Origin: Thinopyrum elongatum
Lineage: Eukaryota; Streptophyta; Magnoliopsida; Poales; Poaceae
Direction of reading: 5' to 3'
NCBI GenBank assembly: GCA_011799875.1
Contig: CM022301.1
Coordinates: forward strand, 13,659,570-13,723,569
DNA length: 64,000 nt
Part shown: piece after piece, positions 46,818 through 56,313 of the stretch
How positions within the stretch are numbered: position 1 is the stretch's first letter
Layout: the number at the start of each line of letters is the position of its first letter
Notes under the pieces: generated by a model
Databases searched by the model: none
What the model was told of the DNA's origin: nothing
What the model saw: the letters and a program-made list of their open reading frames with translations, nothing else
Made by a program: the position numbers and the translations under genes

Positions 46818-49800
46818 ATGGCAAAGGACAAGACGGCGAAACTAGAGCGCGCCAAAAAGGCGGCCAGGGGAAAGAAGACGTCGAGCTCGTGAGGTGCGCT
46901 GCCGCCGGGCTGGATCCAGGGCGACTGGATGCGGTCGTCGGTTACGGTGGAAGATCTGGAAGGGCTTGCCGCCGACGGCTTGCTGGTTGGGGGATCTTGG
47001 AGATTGCCGGAGGGGGAGTTCGAGCCTGTGCCGTGCCCCGGTGAGCGAGTCCTTCTCCTCACCCACGTGGAAAGGGATCTTTCCCTGCCTCCCCATCCAT
47101 TTTTTCAAGGGTTTCTGAACTTCTTTGGGGCACAAATCCACCACTTTCCTCCGAATACATATCATATCTTGCTGCTTTTGTCTCAATGTGCGAGAACTTC
47201 TTGGGTTGTCATCCTCACTAGGGATTGTTCAAACACATTTTCACTTGTCGATCTCAATCTGTAAAGAAGGCAAACCCGAGTGATGAGAGGACCCATGTGA
47301 TCCAGATGTGTGGGGGTTTAGGTATCCAGGTGAGAGGTAGGAGTGCATTCCCTGCCATCAGCTTTCCTCAATCTGTTCAGAACTGGCAATCGACATGGTT
47401 TTACTGCAATGACGTTCCATATCCTGGAATGTCGACTGGTCTTCCCCCCTTCTCGCTGGTGAGGCCCAACACTCCTCGTTCGCTGACTCTGGCTGAGGAG
47501 GAGAAAGCTGAGGTGGGAATCTTAGTAGACGCCGTAGTCGAGCTAATCCGAGGTGGAGTGACAGGCTTGGACCTCTTAGAGGTGTTTCTCAGTCGACGGA
47601 TCCAGCCCTTGCAAATGCGAGACCATCCGATGTGGCTGTACACCGACCCGGATGATTCCAGTCAGATGCACCCGGAGGAGGTCCCGGAGGACACTGTCGC
47701 CCAGTGGCTCAGAAGCATCACTGGAGCGCGCGACAATCCTCACGGAGCCAAGCGCATACTGCCTTTCAGCGCCGAGCACCTGCCAAGGGAGGTGAGACAC
47801 ATCCTTGTTGAGTGTTTCTTTTTTGTTTTCAACATATAGCTGGATTGATAACAGAGTGACTTTGATATTTGTGCTTCGCAGGCGTTTCCAAATATGTTTT
47901 CGCATGTGCCGAATGGAGAACAGATCATTGAGGGAGTAGAGAGCGAGGGCGACAGTGCAAACATCAGTTACGCTGAAGACAGTGAAGGCAGCAGCGGCGA
48001 CTTGGAAGAGAGCGAGGAAGTTGAGTCTCCTCCATGCACTGAGCATCGATCCAAGCGGAGCCAAGATCCAGCAGCTAATCATGGGAAGGCCGTGGCGTCG
48101 AGTGTCAGGAACCCGAAGTGCACTCGGACCGGCACGCCAGATCTGACTGAGAAAACTGCGAACCAACCCAAGGTCGCCGCACCAAAACACCAGAAAGCTC
48201 TGCCCAGGATGAAAGTCGCTGTGCCTGTCATTTCAACGTGAGTGCTTTTTTCTTCTCTTGCTGTTGTAGCAGTTCATGTCTTTACTGACCAAGTGAAAAT
48301 TGTGTGTCAGAGCTGCTACTTCAGTAATGTCACCCATGCAGATTGATGAGGGCCACGTGGAGACGGACACTGCAGACGCGGCCACTTCTCGGCGAGGTAT
48401 GATAGATTCTTACACTGCTCTGTTTTACTTAGTCAATTCAACAACTGAGTGAGTTGTTGTTGTTTGGTGACTGCAGAGCCAACGGACATTATCCACGTCG
48501 CTGACGATGAAGAAGACGTGCCTCGGAAGGATGCGAGAGGCGGGGGCAAGACCCCGACCATCCCCCGTAGTTCCACTCGGAGAGTGCCGTCGAGTCAGAT
48601 GCCTCGTGCGCTGCTTGCCGCTACGTCCCAAGAATCGGGTGATTCGACTCGACCCAGTGGTGATCCAGTTATCCCACCAACGCCGAACCCTTCAGCCTCG
48701 GAACCGACTGATCAACCACAAGCGCCAATTCCTCCAACTGCATCGCCTAGCACATTCACTCTGCATCATGTTTCGGAGGATCAAACTGGGGCCAGCAAAG
48801 AGGCTATGATCCAAGCTGATCTGATGATGCAGCGTCTGAAAGCAGCATATGAGTCCAGCAGGCTGGCTTATGACGCCAGTATGGCTCTTTAGGCGAATGT
48901 TCGAGTAAGTACGATTGTAAGTTGATTTCTGATTCAGTTATTTCCTGTTCGTCTTGACTCTATACACCCACTGGGTGTTCTTCATCTTTTGGTGCATGCT
49001 TGCTTGGTTTTCACTCGGACTGGTCAGGCCGGGCCGAGTGATCCTTGATCCACTGGGTGTAGTCCCCGAGGCCACCGTCGAGTGCTTGCATCGGCGGGGG
49101 TCTTAGACACACATTTTTTTTGCGACTGAACTTATTCCTTTCATTGATCCAGTGGGGGCACGCTGAGTTCACCCACTGGGTGTAGTCCCCGAGACCGCCG
49201 TCGAATGTTTGAATCGGCGGGGGTCTTAGACACGAGTTTTTTTTATACCAATTGAACTTGTTCTTCTTGTTGATCTAGTGGGGGCACGCTGAGTGCACCC
49301 ATTGGGTGTAGTCCCCGAGACCACCGTCGAATGTTTGAATCGGCGGGGGTCTTAGACAATTGAACTTGTTCCTTTCCACTCGGAAGCGGAGAAATGTCTG
49401 TGTCGACTAAACTATTTCCTTGTTGATTTCAAAAAATTTGTGAGCTCGGGACTCATTATGTTGCCTTGGAGAATGAGAAGATCCAACTCCAATTGGATCT
49501 GGAGCTAGCTCGAAGGAACCTGGCTAGAGCCGAGGCTGATCTGAAGACCATGGGAGGTAATTCTTGCCAACCGTGCGCACTGCCATTTTTTTACTCTGTC
49601 CTCTTTTTGAGCCGAGTGGTTTCACTCGAATAGACGTGCGTAGTGAGAACCGCCGACTTCAAGCGCGACTCAGGAATGTTGTTTCTTTAGACACCATGAA
49701 GCAGGCTCTCGAGGAGAAGGACAAAGCACTTGCGGATGCGCAGAAGGTGGCTCGGGAGAAGACCGAGGCTGCTGAGGCAAAGCTAGCCTCAGTCAGCAAG

Positions 49801-49945
49801 TAGGAGGAGGAGAACAAATCTCTCAAGGTTACTATTGAAGAGGTGAAGAAGGAAGCTGCCCAACTCAAGAAAGAGCATGTCGAGTGGACGAAGAAGATTG
49901 AGGATCAGGCGAAAGCCTTCGACTTCAAATTGCATGTTGCTTTCG
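46818..49945 (+). pseudogene. Antisense spliced gene of a Tat element (PF04195-like)
   Basis: Starts MAKDKTAKLERAKKAA, is interrupted by TGA after 24 codons, then reads SVTVEDLEGLAADGLL and HPFFQGFLNFFGAQIHHF, which I recognise as the putative gypsy-type transposon domain (PF04195). A frameshift near 47160 and a TAG near 47216 (Trp position) break exon 1. Introns with GT-AG ends and matching phases are at 47792-47881, 48238-48310 and 48397-48476. Exon 4 (48477-48904) has TAG at 48890-48892 and ends at a GTAAGT donor. Later exons (about 49444-49558 and 49640-49945, with TAG near 49801) encode a long coiled coil (LENEKIQLQLDLELARRNL; MKQALEEKDKALADAQ). Function unknown. It is transcribed opposite to gag. 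Confidence 0.75.
49051..49375 (+). repeat. Tandem repeat of about 123-126 bp in an intron of the antisense gene
   Basis: GGGTGTAGTCCCCGAG recurs with its surroundings at 49051, 49174 and 49300. Each unit also contains CATCGGCGGGGGTCTTAG or AATCGGCGGGGGTCTTAG. The third unit is shortened. The repeats fall between the GTAAGT donor at 48905 and the exon near 49444. Confidence 0.88.
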
Positions 49946-49950
49946 CTGAG

Positions 49951-52429
49951 TCAGGACATCGGAATGCCCATCCCCTTAAGGGTTTCCGCATAGAGAATGT
50001 TCAAGCCACTCCCACCATCCATGAAGACCTTTCGCAACCGAGTGCCTTCCACAACTGGATCGACCACTAGCGCTTGCCGCCTGGGGGTAGCAACGTGAGC
50101 TGGGTGATCCAACTGATCAAACGTGATGGGAGTTTTCAACCACTTGAGATACATCATAGTTGCAGGGATAGCCATATTCACCTCTCGGTTAATGACTTTC
50201 AGTCGGCTTTTACTCTCTACGTCCGCGAAAATCATCAGAGTGGCACTGACCTTCGGGAAACCCTCAGTTTTTTCCTCGTCATCATCCTTGTCAGAAGCTT
50301 TCTCACTTAGTTGACCTTCACGGAATTGCTGAATCAACAACCGGCACTGTCGAGTGGTATGCTTGGGCAATATCAAATTGCCCTCCTCATCTTTCTTCGT
50401 GTGAATGGCACACGGCAAATCGAGGACGTCCTGTCCCGATTGATCTTTCATCTTCTTGGGAACTCATTGCCCCTTAGGCTTCCCCTTGTTTTTTTCCTTG
50501 CGCAGCTAAGGCGGCCGCTTCTGCCTGGCCAGAACCCTCAGCATTGCGCTTCTGTTTCCGATTAAGATTTGCACCACCGGCATCAGGATCAATGGCTTTT
50601 CCTTTGCCTCTATGGAGCCGATCTTCCTCTTCACCATTGGCATACCGAGTGGCAATCTCCATCATCCTGCTCATAGTCAAAGTCTCAGATCGACCGAACT
50701 TCAAGATGAGCTCTCTTTACCTAACACCGGCCTTGAAAGCACATACGGCCTGATGCTCAGTGACGTTCTCAACCACATGGTGAAGGGTGGTCCAACGCTG
50801 GATATAATCTCTCAGAGTTTCATTCGGCTTCTGGACGCAGTGCTGCAATTCAGTCAGCCCCGCGGGACGCTTGTAAGTGCCCTCGAATGTCTTGATGAAA
50901 ACTTGGGCCAGATCCTCCCAGTAGTATATGCTAGTTGGAGCCAACTGATTCAACCACGCCCGGGCCGAGCCTTCTAACATCAAAGGCAAATGCTTCATGG
51001 CGATGTAATCATTGCCTTCACCAATCTGCACTGCCACTCGGTAGTCTTCTAACCATGCCTCTGGTTTTGACTCACCCGTGAACTTGTTGACCCCAGCGGC
51101 CAATCTGAAGTTGCAGGGAATCTCCACAGCCCGAATGGCTCTACTGAAACACTCTGGCCCAGAAACAAATGCGCCACTACCACTCGGGCGATCACTGTCC
51201 AAACCCTCATGGTGAGCTCTGCCTCTGTTAACTAGATTCTATACGAGGACTGACCTCGCGTTGAATCTAGGACCACGGGGGTCGAGTGGCTCTCTCCGCT
51301 TATCGCCGTACGGGCATCTGTCATCATACTGCCGGGGCACATACGAATCGCCTCGCGGAGGAGGCGTCGCCATCCGACGGCGGTCGTCATGGTGATGTCG
51401 AGGGACAAACTGGCCACAACCTTGATCTTGGTACCGATCCTAGCGGTAGCTGCGATCTTCATGCCGCGGAGGCGATCTCGGGTTGTGAGCCAACTAGACT
51501 GTCTCCGCATGGGGAGATCTGCTGTGTATCCTATTGCGCGACTGAGAAACGGTTGAATTATGTTCTCCAGCCGCTCTGAGCAGCGCTCAGATCTGCTCAA
51601 GACCTCTTCCTGCTTCAAATCCAGATGGCTGGATGGAATCTGCAATTCTAGCAGCTGCTGCCACATTCTGAACTGGAGTGCAAAATACCTAGAACTCGTT
51701 CTGCGATTCAGTTGGGAACAACTACCGCTGCCGTCGACTGGAGACTGGATGCCGCCTCTGAGCGCGATCGTCGAATGACTTCTGAATTTCTTTGAGACGA
51801 GTGCGCTCAGCCAAACTGGCAACGCGCACGGCCTCCAAAGCCTGGGCTTCGGGGGTCATGCCAACGATGGGAGTCTGAAGGACTTGCTCGTCCCTGCCCT
51901 GCTGTTCCCTCTATTGAGCGGTGAGGGGTTGTGGGTAGTACTCGTCATTCGACGGACCACCGTCCTCACCTCCACCATGGCCAAACCCTGGAGGGCTATG
52001 ACGAGAGCCAGCCATGAGCACCTCTGCCACCGGGTCACTGCTCTCGCACTCGGAAGGAACGTCCGAGTGCTCCGACACCGAATTGAACAAGCTGTGGAGG
52101 GATTCATCGGGCTCGATAGCTGTGATCTGTAGGGTCGATGATTGGTGAGCCGCCGCATGCTTCACCCACCGCTGAAGCCGAGAGCGACCGGATCACTTGC
52201 GACGGCGGACCACGGGGAGGGCAAACGTCGCCAGAGTCGACTGGTAGGGAGTCGACGGCTGCCGAAGGAGGACGCCACAGGAACTCGCGTGGAAGTGCAC
52301 CGCCCCGCGAATAGGGGGCACCTCGACGTCCAACGGGGCTTCTTGAAGCCACGCCGAATCATCGGCGATGAAACTGAGAGCGCCGAGATGGATCTCGCGA
52401 CCCAAGAACAGTCTGCCGCCGGAAGACAT
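49951..52429 (-). pseudogene. Tat-like gag and protease, broken
   Basis: The likely start is the ATG at 52429 (MSSGGRLFLG). One frame carries the gag down to about 50474 but has stops, among them a TGA at 52193-52195, TAG near 51911 and further ones at 51750-51700 and 50717. Several fit C-to-T changes of Arg or Gln codons. The capsid domain is at about 51110-50720 (KPEAWLEDYRVAVQIGEG; LMLEGSARAWLNQL). A frameshift between 50474 and 50451 leads to the protease, whose active site is FMDGGSGLNILYAETLKGMG (about 50005-49960). It stops right after MGIPMS, at the junction with the antisense gene. Confidence 0.82.
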
Positions 52430-52485
52430 GATGAAGACGATGAAAAACGCAACCACACTGGAAGTCGTTAAGACGCCTACCCCAA

Positions 52486-52497
52486 GGTGGGCGCCAA
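52486..52497 (-). other. Primer binding site, TTGGCGCCCACC
   Basis: On the minus strand it lies one base from the LTR end. TGGCGCC is a common start of plant Gypsy primer sites. Confidence 0.7.
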
Positions 52498-52498
52498 C

Positions 52499-53074
52499 TG
52501 TCGTGGGAACGGATCTGACAGTAGAGAATATGGGTACGTATGAGCGGGCAGAGTCTAGCTACGGTGAGGTTGTACACTCAGATTTTACGAGTTCAGGCCC
52601 CTCTCGGAAGAGGTAACGACCCTACGTCTCAGTGCTGCGGGAGCTTTTGTTATGTGGAGTGTCAAGTTACAGGGGGTGCGAACCCTTGTGCAGGAGCAGA
52701 GGGGCGGCTTATATAGAGTCCGCTGGACCCTCATAAACACCCCGTTACCCAAGGGTTCGATGGAGAATTAAGTCTAGTGTTACTGGAAACGTATGTACTA
52801 AATGCTATTCATGGTGATGAGTTGATCGCCTGCCTGTTGCCATCCCAGGGTGACTCTAGGTCTTCTGTCTTTGAGTGACGCTTGGCATTCCGAGTGAACA
52901 AGGTCGGTCGAGTGAAGGAGGGCCTTTCGAGTGGATTCATCGTCGAGTGACTTGCATATTGTGATCATTTTAGTCGGTACTCCCTTCATAAGCCTTGGAT
53001 TCTTTAATGAGGTGTCCTTGGGTGGGATATGTAGGTCCGGCTTGGGACCCTACCCTAGGTACATGTCCTCATCA
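52499..53074 (-). repeat. Tat-like 5' LTR (576 bp)
   Basis: It is colinear with 45711-46286. On the minus strand its 3' end (CGACA at 52503-52499) is next to the primer binding site, which fixes the orientation. Confidence 0.9.
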
Positions 53075-53435
53075 GCCATCAACGGGAATCTTCCCCGCCG
53101 TTGCCGCCATAGAGGATCTCCACCAAGTTAGGGTGAGATTCGACCCCCTCTGTGCTCAAATTCTGATTCAATGCACGGATGGTTTGCCATTATTCTTGCC
53201 ACGGATTGAGACCTTCCTTCACACTACAAACTCCGTAGATGAGATTCGAGCAAAAAAATTTAGGTTTAAGTTTCCGCCGAACGCATCTCAGACCGACCGA
53301 TTTGAGATTTTCGGAGTCGCTGATTTGGCCCCAGGCCATTGCACTTGTACGTCTCGGTGGCACCGAGTTGTACGAATCGGTGAGACGGAAAGTAAAGTCT
53401 CTGTGAAACCCTAGCATATCGGAGACACCGAGCCA
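53075..53435 (+). other. Host Copia leader before the extra ORF, part 1
   Basis: It lies between the Tat-like element and the solo LTR. It includes an exact CGGTGGCACCG at 53355-53365 and CGGAGACACCG (one mismatch) at 53420-53430. Removing the solo LTR and one AGCCA joins it smoothly to 55009. Confidence 0.65.
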
Positions 53436-55003
53436 TGCTACTTGTAGACTGCGTTGGATTTTTATCCCCGAAGAGGAGAGGATGATGTAGCACAGTAGAG
53501 TAAGTATTTCCCTCAGTTAAGAAACCAAGGTTATCAATCCAGTAGGAGAACCAAGCAACACCACGTAAACAACACCTACACACAAAACGCAAACCCTCGC
53601 ACCCAACGCAAATGAGAGGTTGTCAATCTCTCGGTGGTCAAGTAACGAGATTAAATGGTATATGATAGATTGATAGATTGATAAATAAATAAAATATAAA
53701 AAAGTGCAGCAAGTATTTTTAGTATTTTTGTATAAGTAAACAAGGTAGATCTTATGATAAAAGTAGACCCGGGGGCCGTAGAGTTCACTAGAGCAATCTC
53801 TCAAGAAAATTGCATACGGTGGGTAAACAAATTACTGTTGGGCAATTGATAGAAACGCAAATAATTATGACGCTATCCAAGGCAATGATCATGATATAGG
53901 CATCACATCCAAATCAAGTGGACCGTCTCCTGCCTGCATCTACTATTATTACTTCACACATCGACCGCTATCCAGCATGCATCTAGTGTATTAAGTTCAA
54001 GAGAACGAAGTAATGCATTAAGAACGATGACATGATGTAGTCAAGATAAAAGCATATAAGAATTCATCCCAACTTGTTATCCTTAATGGCAACAATACTT
54101 GCGTGCCAACTCCCCTTCTGTCACTAGGACTGAGCACCGCAAGATCGAACCCATTGCCGAGTTCCTCCTCCCATTGCAAGAAGATCTAATCTAGTTGGCC
54201 AAACCAAACCAAAACTTCGGAGAAGAAATACAAGGCTATACTAAATCATGCATAAGAGAGATCAGCAAGAACTCAAATAAAACAAGGATAGATCTGATCA
54301 TAAAGTCACAATTCATCGGATCCCAACAAACACACCGCACAAAGTCATTACATCGGATGGATCTCCATGAAGATCATGGAGACCATTGTATTGAGAATCA
54401 CAAAAAGAGAGAGAGCCATCTAGCTACTACCCACGGACCCGTAGGTCTATGGTGAACTACTCACGCATCATCGGAGAGGCGGCAAGGTTGATGTAGAGCC
54501 CCTCCATGATGAGTTCCCCCTCTGGCGGAGTACCGGAAAAGGCCTCCAGATGGGATCTAGCGAGAACAGAGGCTTACGGTGGCGGAAAAATTATTTCGTA
54601 GACTCCCTTGAGGGTTTTGGAATTCTTCTGAATTTATAGTGGTGGAGGTAGGGCAATTGGCGCAAGGAGGGGCCCACATGGCACTGGGGCGCGCCCCCCT
54701 GGGGCGCACCCTGGTGCCATGTGGGGCCCTCCAGACTTTTCTACCTTGGCCTCCAAGTTCCTGGAGATCCTTATCCTCAGAAAAAATCTCCAAAAAGTTT
54801 CAGGATGATTTGATCTTATCTGGTATTGATTTTCTGTAAAACAAAAACAGGGCAGAAAACAGGAACTGACACGTGGCACTAAGTTAATTGGTTAGTCCCC
54901 AAAAATGATATAAAAATGTATGAAATGATAATAAAAACATCCAAGAATAATAATATCATAGCATGGAACAAGCAAAAATAATAGATACGTTGGAGACGTA
55001 TGA
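53436..55003 (-). repeat. Solo Gypsy LTR, minus strand, perfect target duplication
   Basis: On the minus strand it begins TCATACGTCTCCAACG (family norm TGATACGTCTCC, so the terminal TG has become TC) and ends CTACAAGTAGCA. Identical AGCCA flanks it at 53431-53435 and 55004-55008. The hairpin arms GGGCCCACATGGCAC (54670-54684) and GTGCCATGTGGGGCCC (54714-54729) lie upstream, on the minus strand, of TATAAAT near 54639. No internal domain remains. Confidence 0.93.
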
Positions 55004-55211
55004 AGCCACAATTTCGGTCTGACAGAAATAGTGTGCCAGGTTTCTGTTGAGTGCTTCGGTATCACCGAGATGATCAACTCGGTCCATCCGAAATGCCTTC
55101 TGTGAAAACTTGAAACTAAGATTTGAACTCAATTTTTCAAAACAATCTACTTTTTGTGATGACTCATCTACTCTGCCCATACCTATCTATTCACAGGGTC
55201 AGCTTTGCAAG
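55004..55211 (+). other. Host Copia leader before the extra ORF, part 2
   Basis: Contains an exact CGGTATCACCG (55057-55067) and CGGTCCATCCG (55080-55090). The stretch TATTCACAGGG near 55190-55200 looks like a 3' splice site shortly before the ATG at 55212; no donor has been identified. Confidence 0.55.
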
Positions 55212-56144
55212 ATGTCAGATGCTAGTGACAGCCAGAATGTGTCAGAATAACATGAAGATCTTAGTTCAGGCTCTAGTCCTGAGGGCAGCTACTATGAGGG
55301 AGAGAGAAGCTCACCAGAACTGCCCAAAGCAGCTACTAAGGCAAGGAAGAAGAGAATCTCAGATGAGGAGGATGAGGACTTTGTGGCTAGAGAGGCCACA
55401 TCAAAGAAGAAAGTGGTTGCTAAGGAGTATGGCAAAGCATCCACCTCAAGACCTTCTGCCAAGGACAGTACTGCTGTAAAGAAAGTTCCAAAGAAGAGCA
55501 TGGCATTTACACTTGACGAGCCAAGTGATACAGAGACAACAGCTGCAGGAAAGAAGAAGAAGAAGAGGGCAAGGAAAACAACTGCTCGTGTTATTCGCAA
55601 ACCCTCCATGGGTAATGATTCAGCTGATGAGGAGGAAGAGGAGGATCCAGCAGCTAATGCACCTACTGCCAAAACTCAAAAGCTTATGTCTGATGCTATC
55701 AAGACTGCTGCCCCCTCCAAGTCCAAGCCCAAAGCTCCAGCACCTAAGAGGTCTACGAGAAACATATCTGCTGTTGAAAAGAACAATGCCCTAGTGCCTG
55801 AGGCTAATGTTGATGAGGAGCCACTAGTGCTCAGAACATTAAAACCAAAGATTCCAGATCATGACAATGCTCATCCAATTGCTGAAAACATGATGCTTAG
55901 GAAGGACAAAGGTTTGCACCAGTGGAGATTGATTGATCCATATGCTGCAAGGAGGAGAACTGCCTGTGATTATCGCTTTCAGAACCGAGAACAACAAGAT
56001 TTCTATGAAACTGTGCTACTTGACAAGAAGCCCATTGTTAGTGACATGAGATGGGTCGATTGGAAATACATTGATGCCAATGAAGACTATTTCCCCCATG
56101 TTCATGAGAATTTCAGAATTGCTGGTGTTGATGATTTTGTTGGA
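55212..56144 (+). pseudogene. Extra ORF of SIRE-like Copia, N-terminal half
   Basis: Starts MSDASDSQNVSE, then a TAA at 55248-55250 (codon 13), after which the frame is open to the element's end. The N-terminal 200 residues are rich in Lys, Ser and acidic residues (FVAREATSKKKVVAKEYG; GKKKKKRARKTTARVI), suggesting a disordered or nuclear-targeted tail. The conserved domain begins near RRRTACDYRFQNREQQDFYE and stops in ENFRIAGVDDFVG, where minus-strand Copia sequence takes over. The family (putative plant transposon protein, PF20167-like) is the same as at 11823-12953, which keeps the other half. Function unknown. Confidence 0.75.
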
Positions 56145-56313
56145 TATATTAGACCCAGACACGGCGCACAATTATCATGGCACTCCGAAGTCAAATTCCA
56201 CATTAATGTATTCACACTCAGAGGGTATGTCTTCATGAATTGAAGACATACGTTACTTTGTGTGTTGCACACCTAAGTCATCAATATGCATAAGCGCTAG
56301 GATGTGTGTCCAT

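Larger units (their letters stand above)
45711..53074 (-). mobile_element. Tat/Grande-like Gypsy lacking RT and integrase
   Basis: Read on the minus strand: 5' LTR (53074-52499), primer binding site, gag, protease, then an opposite-strand gene (46818-49945), polypurine tract and 3' LTR (46286-45711). An antisense gene before the 3' LTR is known for Grande and related Tat elements. RT, RNase H and integrase are missing: protease sequence joins directly to the antisense gene near 49950. I count about 34 differences between the two 576-bp LTRs (about 5.9 percent). Flanks GCAGT and GCCAT do not match well as target duplications. Confidence 0.82.
29721..56144 (+). mobile_element. SIRE-like Copia with gag and extra ORF but no pol; nest host
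   Basis: After removing nested insertions the plus-strand pieces are: LTR 29721-31127 plus 41330-41501, PBS, gag 41585-44520, spacer 44521-45710 and 53075-55211, and extra ORF 55212-56144. No protease, integrase, RT or RNase H lies between gag and the extra ORF, so it resembles a non-autonomous, gag-only type. The 3' end is lost where a minus-strand Copia begins at 56145. Insertions inside: Gypsy 31128-41324, hAT 42393-43142, Tat-like element 45711-53074, solo LTR 53436-55003. Confidence 0.72.

Noticed and set aside
49051..49375. CRISPR-like array
   Set aside because: Three long degenerate tandem units without unique spacers, in a plant retrotransposon intron.
45706..53079. Matching 5-bp target duplication for the Tat-like element
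   Set aside because: GCAGT and GCCAT agree at only three positions, so the duplication is not claimed.
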